Source of the DNA: Clostridia bacterium
GTDB lineage: Bacteria > Bacillota > Clostridia > Christensenellales > Aristaeellaceae
Direction: 5' to 3'
Length of the DNA: 50,058 nucleotides
Assembly: GCA_017544935.1 (NCBI GenBank)
Contig: JAFYDF010000144.1
Span: 1-50,058 of the forward strand
In this document: positions 1 through 6,393 of the stretch, one piece after another
Layout: each line of letters begins with the position of its first letter
How positions within the stretch are numbered: the stretch's first letter is position 1
Notes under the pieces: model-generated
What the model was told of the DNA's origin: nothing
Databases searched by the model: none
The model's input: only the letters and a program-made list of their open reading frames with translations
Program-made: the position numbers and the translations under genes

Positions 1-456
1 ATCCCGTTCGTGTTCTACAACGGTTCCGCCGCGGAAGCCTGCCCGGACACCTACATCGTAGCCAGCCGCATCAACTGGGCTCCCTACTTCGAGTACATCA
101 TCACCTGTGTTGCTGAAGGCAAGGATATCGACACTGACTGGACCGGCGATCTGACCACCGATTCCGTCGTGCTGGCTGACCTGAATGAAGCGGTTGCCGC
201 TGCCGGCACTGTTGAAGCCATTGAGGCTGCCAAGGCTGCCATGATCGAAGGCACTCTGAAGGTCTTCAGCACTGCCACCTTCACCAAGGACGGCGCCGAA
301 CTGACCAGCTATCAGGCTGATGTTGACACCGATCCCGCCTACACTCCCGACACCGAAGTGATCGCTGACGGATATTTCCATGAATCCGAGTTCCGTTCTG
401 CTCCTTACTTCGATCTGCAGATCGACGGCATCACCCTGCTGGATACCGCTTTCTAA
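1..456 (+). CDS. BMP-family ABC transporter substrate-binding protein (3' end only)
   Basis: This is the C-terminal part of a basic membrane protein (BMP/BmpA) family binding protein. In this family the lipoprotein captures nucleosides or similar ligands outside the cell for an ABC importer. The reading frame is open from the first base of the window, so the start and signal peptide lie upstream. The visible part has the typical end of the fold, with residues such as ASRINWAPYFEYI, an amphipathic Ala-rich stretch (EAIEAAKAAMIEG) and a final small domain ending in LLDTAF. The assignment rests on the BMP-like sequence and on the ATPase and two permeases that follow on the same strand. The ligand cannot be read from the sequence. 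Two stem-loops follow the stop codon before the ATPase gene. Confidence 0.85.
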   Translation: MPFVFYNGSAAEACPDTYIVASRINWAPYFEYIITCVAEGKDIDTDWTGDLTTDSVVLADLNEAVAAAGTVEAIEAAKAAMIEGTLKVFSTATFTKDGAELTSYQADVDTDPAYTPDTEVIADGYFHESEFRSAPYFDLQIDGITLLDTAF

Positions 457-470
457 GATCAGACTTCTCT

Positions 471-503
471 GCCCCCGCAGGATGGTCAAGCTATCCTGCG
501 GGG
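471..503 (+). terminator. Stem-loop after binding-protein gene (attenuating terminator or mRNA stabiliser)
   Basis: An 11-bp perfect stem (CCCCGCAGGAT at 473-483, ATCCTGCGGGG at 493-503) with a 9-base loop starts about 15 bases after the stop codon. The bases that follow are CTTTGTC, so the T-run is short. Placed between the binding-protein and ATPase genes, it probably lowers downstream transcription or protects the upstream mRNA rather than ending the operon fully. Confidence 0.65.
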
Positions 504-517
504 CTTTGTCACAGTAT

Positions 518-548
518 AGGGCAGAGCAGAGAACAGCCGCTCTGCCCT
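518..548 (+). terminator. Second stem-loop between binding protein and ATPase genes
   Basis: The arms AGGGCAGAGC (518-527) and GCTCTGCCCT (539-548) form a 10-bp perfect stem with an 11-base loop, only 14 bases after the previous hairpin. It ends about 38 bases before the ATPase start codon. No clear T-tract follows, so RNA stabilisation or processing fits as well as termination. Confidence 0.5.
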
Positions 549-586
549 TTGCCGTGACTATCCTGTGTGTAGAAAGGACAACAACC

Positions 587-2119
587 GTGAGCGAAAACAT
601 CCCTGCCGTTGAACTGCGTGGCGTCAGCAAGCGCTTCGGGACCGTGCTCGCCAACGATAAAGTATCGTTGGAGATTCACCGTGGCGAAATCCTCGCCCTT
701 CTTGGCGAAAACGGATCCGGCAAGACCACACTGATGAATATGTTGTCGGGAATCTATTTCCCTGATGAAGGCGAGATTCGCATTGATGGAAAACCAGTGG
801 TAATCGCTTCCCCTAAGGATGCGTTCGCATTTGGTATCGGTATGATTCACCAGCATTTCAAACTGGTTGATGTATTAACTGCTGCCGAAAACATCGTTCT
901 GGGTCTCAAAGGGCACCTGGATCTTGCTGCTGCTTCCAAGAAGATCAAAAGCATCTGCGATGCTTATGGGTTTGAGGTCGATCCGCAGCAGAAAATCTAT
1001 GATATGTCCGTTTCCCAAAAGCAAACAGTTGAGATCGTCAAGGTCCTTTACCGAGGCGCAAATGTTCTGATCCTGGATGAACCGACTGCTGTCCTCACTC
1101 CGCAGGAAACGGACAAACTGTTCGCTGTCCTGCGCAACATGCGCGATGCCGGTAAAGCTATCGTCATCATCACACATAAAATGCACGAAGTAGAAAGCCT
1201 ATCTGACCGCGTGGCAGTGCTTCGCGCAGGCAAATACATCGGCTCCATGCGCACGTCAGAGACCAATGCACAGGAAATGACGAACATGATGGTCGGACAT
1301 ACAGTGACCCTGAATATCGACCGTCCTGATCCGGTTAATCCGCGTCCACGGCTAGAAGTCAAAGATCTGACAGTCCGCAATGAGGATGGAATTCTTAAGC
1401 TGGACGGCGTGTCCTTTATCGCTAATTCCGGCGAAATCCTCGGCATCGCAGGTATCGCCGGTTCAGGCCAGAAAGAACTTCTCGAAGCCATTGCAGGCCT
1501 GCAGCCAGCTGAACACGGCAGTATATCCTATATTGAAGACAACGGTACTCAGGAGCAGCTGATCGGTAAGGATCCTTTGGCCATTGCTGCCATGGGTGTA
1601 TCGCTTTCCTTCGTCCCCGAAGACCGTCTCGGCATGGGGCTTGTCGGCAACATGGACCTAACGGATAATATGATGCTCCGCTCTTTCCGCCGCGGGCATT
1701 CCATATTCACCGACCGCAAAACACCCATGCATGTTGCGGAAAATGTAGTGCATGAACTGGAAGTCAGCACGCCAAGTCTTGCCACACCGGTACGCCGGTT
1801 GTCTGGTGGTAACGTGCAAAAGGTCCTGGTCGGACGCGAGATCACTTCAGCCCCCACCGTACTGTTGACTGCATATGCCGTACGCGGACTGGACATTAAC
1901 TCTTCATATACAATTTATGATTTGATTAACCGCCAGAAGGAAGCCGGTGTAGCTGTTATATATGTAGGTGAGGATCTGGACGTACTGCTTGCCCTGGCAG
2001 ACCGTATTCTGGTCTTATGCGGAGGAAAAGTAAGCGGTATCCTTCCCGGACGCGGCGCTTCTAAACGCGAAGTCGGTATGATGATGACGCAGATCGGAGG
2101 AAAAAAATCTGATGACTGA
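587..2119 (+). CDS. Nucleoside/BMP-type ABC transporter ATP-binding protein (two nucleotide-binding domains)
   Basis: A 510-residue tandem ATPase of the sugar/nucleoside importer class (like B. subtilis NupO). The first domain has Walker A GENGSGKTT, Q-loop IHQHFKLV, Walker B VLILDEPTAVLTPQE and switch His in ITHKMHE. Its signature is the degenerate VSQKQ. The second domain has a relaxed Walker A (GIAGSGQKE), a good signature (LSGGNVQK) and TAYAVRGLDI where the family usually has an AxxPTRGLD-type Walker B, so ATP hydrolysis there is doubtful. I chose the GTG at 587 because AGAAAGGA lies 8 bases upstream. The frame stays open further 5', but that would overlap the binding-protein gene. The stop overlaps the next start by 8 bases, implying translational coupling. 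Confidence 0.9.
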   Translation: MSENIPAVELRGVSKRFGTVLANDKVSLEIHRGEILALLGENGSGKTTLMNMLSGIYFPDEGEIRIDGKPVVIASPKDAFAFGIGMIHQHFKLVDVLTAAENIVLGLKGHLDLAAASKKIKSICDAYGFEVDPQQKIYDMSVSQKQTVEIVKVLYRGANVLILDEPTAVLTPQETDKLFAVLRNMRDAGKAIVIITHKMHEVESLSDRVAVLRAGKYIGSMRTSETNAQEMTNMMVGHTVTLNIDRPDPVNPRPRLEVKDLTVRNEDGILKLDGVSFIANSGEILGIAGIAGSGQKELLEAIAGLQPAEHGSISYIEDNGTQEQLIGKDPLAIAAMGVSLSFVPEDRLGMGLVGNMDLTDNMMLRSFRRGHSIFTDRKTPMHVAENVVHELEVSTPSLATPVRRLSGGNVQKVLVGREITSAPTVLLTAYAVRGLDINSSYTIYDLINRQKEAGVAVIYVGEDLDVLLALADRILVLCGGKVSGILPGRGASKREVGMMMTQIGGKKSDD

Positions 2120-3224
2120 AACTAAGCGCGAGCCCTTGATCCATATAACAAAACGGGCTTCTCTCCCCTGGTACGCCTCCTGGGGGATCCGAGGTGCAGC
2201 AATACTGGTTGCCCTGATCGTCTGCGCAATCATCTGCGTACTAACTACCGGTGAAAAGCCACTGCGTATTTACGGCACGATCCTCAGCGCTTCATTTAGC
2301 TCAGCACGGCGTCGCTGGGTTCTTTTGCAGAACATCGCAATGCTGCTTGCCGTCGGTCTTGCATTGATTCCTGCCTTCCGCATGCGTTTCTGGAATCTTG
2401 GCGGTGAAGGACAGATACTGGCCGGAGGCCTGGCTACTGCCGCCTGCATGATCTGTCTGCGCGATGTATGCCCCAACTGGGTAATCATTGTATGCATGGT
2501 CATCTCCAGCATTGCTGCCGGCGCTTTATGGGGTGTAATTCCAGCTATTTTCAAGGCACGCTGGAACACAAACGAAACCCTGTTCACTCTTATGATGAAC
2601 TATGTTGCCACACAGCTGGTCGCATTCTTCATCATCATCTGGGAAATGCCCAAGGGCGCTGGAAAGATCGGTATTATCAATCAAAAGGATATGATTGGCT
2701 GGCTTCCTGTGATCGGCAACTATAAGTACCTGCTTAATATTATTGTTGTAGGTATCTTATGTATACTGATGTATATCTACCTGAATTACTCTAAACATGG
2801 TTATGAGATAAGTGTTGTCGGTGAAAGCCAGCGCACCGCCCGCTATGTAGGCATCAAGGTCGAGCGCGTAGTCATCCGCACCATGCTGCTTTCCGGTGCC
2901 ATCTGCGGCCTGACCGGCATGCTGCTCGTAGGAGGTACCGATCATACGTTGACCACTTCCATCAGCGGTGGCCGCGGATTCACTGCTGTTATGGTTGCAT
3001 GGCTGGCCAAGTTCAATCCTATCTGGATGATCATGACAAGCTTCCTGCTGGTACTTCTCCAGCGTGGTGCCAGCGAGATCTCAACGGTATATGGGCTCAA
3101 TCAATCCTTCAGTGAGATTCTGACCGGAATCATCCTGTTCTTCATCGTTGGCAGTGAATTCTTTATCTCATATCAGATCCATTTCCGCCATACTGCAAAG
3201 AAGGAGGATATCCGCCGTGTTTGA
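2112..3224 (+). CDS. ABC transporter permease, BMP/nucleoside type (first permease)
   Basis: A 370-residue integral membrane protein of the branched-chain amino acid/ribose permease superfamily, in the subgroup paired with BMP binding proteins (compare NupP). About ten hydrophobic segments are visible, starting with GAAILVALIVCAIICVL. The family-typical core is present: FRMRFWNLGGEGQILAGG, WNTNETLFTLMMNYVA and ICGLTGMLLVGG. The start ATG at 2112 lies inside the end of the ATPase gene, with GGAGG in ATCGGAGGAAAAAA just upstream. Its stop overlaps the GTG of the second permease by 8 bases. It forms the translocation channel together with that protein. Substrate specificity is inferred only from the family. 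Confidence 0.9.
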   Translation: MTETKREPLIHITKRASLPWYASWGIRGAAILVALIVCAIICVLTTGEKPLRIYGTILSASFSSARRRWVLLQNIAMLLAVGLALIPAFRMRFWNLGGEGQILAGGLATAACMICLRDVCPNWVIIVCMVISSIAAGALWGVIPAIFKARWNTNETLFTLMMNYVATQLVAFFIIIWEMPKGAGKIGIINQKDMIGWLPVIGNYKYLLNIIVVGILCILMYIYLNYSKHGYEISVVGESQRTARYVGIKVERVVIRTMLLSGAICGLTGMLLVGGTDHTLTTSISGGRGFTAVMVAWLAKFNPIWMIMTSFLLVLLQRGASEISTVYGLNQSFSEILTGIILFFIVGSEFFISYQIHFRHTAKKEDIRRV

Positions 3225-4212
3225 TTTTGTTTCATTCATCCCACGCGCTGTCATGCAAGGCGTTCCGCTGCTTCTGGGCAGTACCGGCGAAACATTGACC
3301 GAAAAAAGCGGCAATCTGAACCTGGGTATTCCTGGCATCATGTATGTCGGAGCGATTTCCGGTGTTATTGGCGGCTTCCTGTATGAAAGCTCCCTGCCCT
3401 CTCCCGATGCGATTCGCGCACTTCCGGCCATCCTCATACCAATGTGCGCTTCGCTTCTGGGATCACTTCTGATGGGCTTGCTTTACTGTTTCCTGACTGT
3501 AACCCTTCGTGCCAATCAAAACGTAACAGGCCTTGCCATGACTACTTTTGGTGTTGGCTTTGGTAATTTCTTCGGCGGTTCGCTGATCAAGCTGGCAGGA
3601 AGCAAAATGCCGTATCTTGCGCTGTCTGCAAGCAGCATAATCTATCGACGCACACTGCCTTTTGCAAATAAGCTGGGCTGGTTTGGCAGTATCTTCCTTT
3701 CATACGGATTCCTTGCTTACCTGGCTATTGCGATCGCACTACTGAGCGCCTGGATCCTGCGGCATACTCGTGTCGGTCTGCATCTGCGTGCTGTTGGTGA
3801 AAACCCAAATACGGCCGATGCTGCCGGCATCAACGTCAACCGTTACAAGTATGTATCCACTTGCATCGGCAGCATGATCGCCGGTCTAGGAGGACTCTAT
3901 TATGTAATGGATTACTCCAGCGGCATCTGGTCAAACAATGCGTTTGGCGACCGTGGCTGGCTTGCCATTGCCTTAGTCATCTTCACAATATGGCGTCCGG
4001 ACACCGGAGTCCTTGCCTCATTCCTGTTCGGAGGTCTTTATATCCTGCACATGTACAGTCCCTCTGGTATGAACCTGGCGATCAAGGAACTCTACAAAAT
4101 GGCCCCGTATATTGTAACCATCATCGTTCTCGTATTGTCCAGCATTCGCAACAAACGAGAGAATCAGCCACCGCAAAGCCTGGGCCTGCCCTATTTCCGC
4201 GAAGAACGATAG
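3217..4212 (+). CDS. ABC transporter permease, BMP/nucleoside type (second permease)
   Basis: A 331-residue second permease of the nucleoside/BMP importer (compare NupQ). Residues such as LLLGSTGETLTEKSGNLNLGIPGIM and the coupling motif GLHLRAVGENPNTADAAGINV are characteristic of this half-transporter. It has about eight to nine hydrophobic segments. The GTG at 3217 is chosen because AAGGAGG (3201-3207) lies about 9 bases upstream; an ATG at 3148 would force a long overlap and lacks such a site. It shares 8 bases with the end of the first permease, so the two are probably made in equal amounts. This is the last gene of the operon and is followed by a long stem-loop. Confidence 0.9.
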   Translation: MFDFVSFIPRAVMQGVPLLLGSTGETLTEKSGNLNLGIPGIMYVGAISGVIGGFLYESSLPSPDAIRALPAILIPMCASLLGSLLMGLLYCFLTVTLRANQNVTGLAMTTFGVGFGNFFGGSLIKLAGSKMPYLALSASSIIYRRTLPFANKLGWFGSIFLSYGFLAYLAIAIALLSAWILRHTRVGLHLRAVGENPNTADAAGINVNRYKYVSTCIGSMIAGLGGLYYVMDYSSGIWSNNAFGDRGWLAIALVIFTIWRPDTGVLASFLFGGLYILHMYSPSGMNLAIKELYKMAPYIVTIIVLVLSSIRNKRENQPPQSLGLPYFREER

Positions 4213-4234
4213 GCCAACTACATCTCATACTACT

Positions 4235-4281
4235 GCACAGGATCAAGTCATCCCGTATTACGGAACAGCTTGATCCTGTGC
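4235..4281 (+). terminator. Stem-loop at end of nucleoside transporter operon
   Basis: The arms GCACAGGATCAAG (4235-4247) and CTTGATCCTGTGC (4269-4281) form a perfect 13-bp stem 22 bases after the last permease. The loop holds a small extra CCG/CGG pairing. The following bases, TATTCTTTGG, are only partly T-rich, so efficiency as an intrinsic terminator is uncertain. Confidence 0.65.
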
Positions 4282-4309
4282 TATTCTTTGGAAAATGCAA
4301 ACTCTGTTC

Positions 4310-4338
4310 AAAAAATACGGACTGCCAAAGACAGTCCG
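4310..4338 (-). terminator. Intrinsic terminator of the minus-strand operon
   Basis: Read on the minus strand, CGGACTG and CAGTCCG (4318-4338) form a 7-bp stem followed by TATTTTTT (4310-4317). It lies about 40 bases beyond the stop of the secreted Fn3-like gene and is the likely end of that transcript. Confidence 0.75.
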
Positions 4339-4379
4339 GAGAGGGATTAAATCCTTCAGTTTTGAATTTGAGATAACAA

Positions 4380-5168
4380 TCATTTTACAGCGAACTCTTT
4401 TGTGTGGGCCAGCATTCCGTTGAAGTACAATTCAATGCGGTATGTTCCAGACGGTATATCCCCACATGTATTATATAGATTAGCAAAGAAACCATCTCCA
4501 ACAAGCTGCAAATAATATGTAAAACCCTTTCCAGTGCTGAATTCATACTGCGAGTAATGCACAATCTGTTCATAACCATTAGGTGCATACATGGCCAACT
4601 GGACAAAATAATCGCGTGCATATGCCAACTGCGGCAGGGTGAACTGATATCTGAATCCATAAGCACGGTCTTCCATATGCTGTTTGATATCCGCGCTGTT
4701 CAGGCCTTTCAGGCTTTCCATTGACTTGTTTTTGATACGATAGCACTTATAATCCGTTACCACACGTACCTGTGAAGCGTTCAGTTTACCATCTTCAAAG
4801 CTAGCAGTTTCCGGTACAGTGATCAAACGGATATCCCTGATATTGTTCTGTCCAATCACGTAAATGTAATACTGATGTCCAGCAATCAGGCTTTCAAACA
4901 CAAAGCTCGTTTCATTTGTTGTGGACGACGCTTCATCGTCTCCTGCCCAGAATCGGCATTGCGGTGTATCACTGCCATCATAGTATTCGTAGATCACTGA
5001 ATAGGGGCCGCAGTTACCAGTATCTGTCCAAGACACCGTTACTCGCCCGTTCACCACTCTTACGTTTGTATCAATGGTTATATAACCATACGATGCATAA
5101 GCTGATACTGGCGCAGCAAGAACTGTCAGAATCGCTACAGCCAGAAGAAACGCTATGCCCTTTCTCAT
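4380..5168 (-). CDS. Secreted protein with fibronectin type III-like domain
   Basis: A 262-residue exported protein of unknown function. Residues 1-26 are a clear Sec signal peptide (MRKG then AFLLAVAILTVLAAPVSAYA). The next 90 or so residues alternate in a beta-sandwich pattern resembling fibronectin type III: GRVTVSWTDTG, a tyrosine-rich strand SVIYEYYDGSD and FESLIAGHQYYIYVIGQN. The C-terminal 130 residues look like a second beta-rich domain ending with GTYRIELYFNGMLAHTKEFAVK. No catalytic motif or membrane anchor was found. GGAGGG lies about 8 bases before the ATG. It sits downstream of the lipase-like gene on the same strand with a 50-base gap, so cotranscription is likely. The Fn3 assignment is by pattern only. 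Confidence 0.7.
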   Translation of the reverse strand: MRKGIAFLLAVAILTVLAAPVSAYASYGYITIDTNVRVVNGRVTVSWTDTGNCGPYSVIYEYYDGSDTPQCRFWAGDDEASSTTNETSFVFESLIAGHQYYIYVIGQNNIRDIRLITVPETASFEDGKLNASQVRVVTDYKCYRIKNKSMESLKGLNSADIKQHMEDRAYGFRYQFTLPQLAYARDYFVQLAMYAPNGYEQIVHYSQYEFSTGKGFTYYLQLVGDGFFANLYNTCGDIPSGTYRIELYFNGMLAHTKEFAVK

Positions 5169-5218
5169 CGTCTTTTCCCTCCGAATAATACTCTTATATT
5201 GTCGTCTTCACGCAGATG

Positions 5219-6346
5219 TTATTGCATATCCGGCGGATATACTGACACGGTCATAACATCGTTGCTCTTCAGATCCGGTAATTCCTTCGCACGTTTCAGA
5301 TAAGCGTCAAAGAACTCCAGATGACATCTGCAGAGATTCTCATGCATCGTGTCCGGATCAAGCTTTCCAATCATCGACTTAAAGGGGAGCATGTGCTTTG
5401 CATCTGAGAAGCCGACATGCTGCATATTCCTAAAAAGTACCTTATATACCAGCTTTGTGTGACGGACGTATGCTCTTGTTACAACATATTCATTGTTCCT
5501 GCAGCTGATCTGCATAAATGGTTTTGTCTGAACAGCATCCGTATAATCTCCAAAGAGCGCACCGTCGATATTGATCCCGCATACAAAATCAGGATTGCCC
5601 GCACAGAGTGCATATGCAGTATTTCCCCCCATTGAGTGCCCAGTAACGCCAACTCCCTTTTCAAAATCGATTAGGTCCGCAAGACTCTCCTTGGCATAAT
5701 TCAAAGCAGCTTGATTGTCCTGCACCCATTCAGGTAGTCTTCCCATAAGGAATCTGCAATATTTGTTCTGTGTTTTGTCGAATCTGCTGGCAAGTTCCCC
5801 ATCAGTTCCGCGAGCTTTCATGAGTCTGTACAAAGCCCATGCTGCCCCGAGCATGGGGTCATATGTTTTCTTCGAAAGGCTCTTGTCATAGAAGATTGCC
5901 GTTCCATCATCAAGCTCTGTGCACATTCCTTCCATTGAATGCGCTACTGAGATCACAACATATCCGTGTGAAGCAAGCTCTATGCAAAGAAACGAATTCC
6001 CCTCCCTGTAAGAGTTATACCCATGATTAAACATGATAAGCGGAAATCTCATGCCAGGGATTCTTTCAGCATTGGTATAGCATTCGGACTGATTCGCCTC
6101 AGGATTCTTTCTGAAACTTGGCGCGACCTTGAATGAGTGCTTAAAACCTTTCAGCATGTTGTCTGACAGTGCAACCGTCTTCCGAAGTCCCTTTGCGCTT
6201 TCCTTAAGAACTGGGTAATACACCCTTGCAGCAACACTGCGCATCGTGCCGGGTTTCAGTACTTCTTCCCGGTCATCTTTCACAGTATATGTGAACGTAC
6301 CAACTGCGTATTCACCCGTCGGCTTCGGGAACTCTTTCTTAAGCAT
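5219..6346 (-). CDS. Alpha/beta hydrolase related to platelet-activating factor acetylhydrolase (PAF-AH isoform II-like)
   Basis: A 375-residue serine hydrolase. It has the oxyanion strand FPLIMFNHGYNSYREGNSF, the nucleophile elbow GVTGHSMGGNTAYAL and the following DGALFGD, in the order seen in the PAF-acetylhydrolase/lipase family. The conserved helix EGNSFLCIELASHGYVVISVAH is also present. A charge-relay His is likely among NMQHVGFSDAKHM. There is no signal peptide, so a cytoplasmic esterase or lipase role is likely; the natural substrate is unknown. I start at the ATG at 6346 because AGAGG lies about 9 bases upstream; an ATG three codons earlier lies directly against that site. It follows ftsK by 47 bases on the same strand. 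Confidence 0.8.
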   Translation of the reverse strand: MLKKEFPKPTGEYAVGTFTYTVKDDREEVLKPGTMRSVAARVYYPVLKESAKGLRKTVALSDNMLKGFKHSFKVAPSFRKNPEANQSECYTNAERIPGMRFPLIMFNHGYNSYREGNSFLCIELASHGYVVISVAHSMEGMCTELDDGTAIFYDKSLSKKTYDPMLGAAWALYRLMKARGTDGELASRFDKTQNKYCRFLMGRLPEWVQDNQAALNYAKESLADLIDFEKGVGVTGHSMGGNTAYALCAGNPDFVCGINIDGALFGDYTDAVQTKPFMQISCRNNEYVVTRAYVRHTKLVYKVLFRNMQHVGFSDAKHMLPFKSMIGKLDPDTMHENLCRCHLEFFDAYLKRAKELPDLKSNDVMTVSVYPPDMQ

Positions 6347-6393
6347 AGCGTTCATCCTCTTCGCAACCGTTGATCAGGCCAGCAGAAAAGCAT

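Noticed and set aside
380..586. Open frame extending the BMP-type ATPase upstream
   Set aside because: It would overlap the end of the binding-protein gene and read through two hairpins. The GTG at 587 has a good ribosome site and matches the usual family length.
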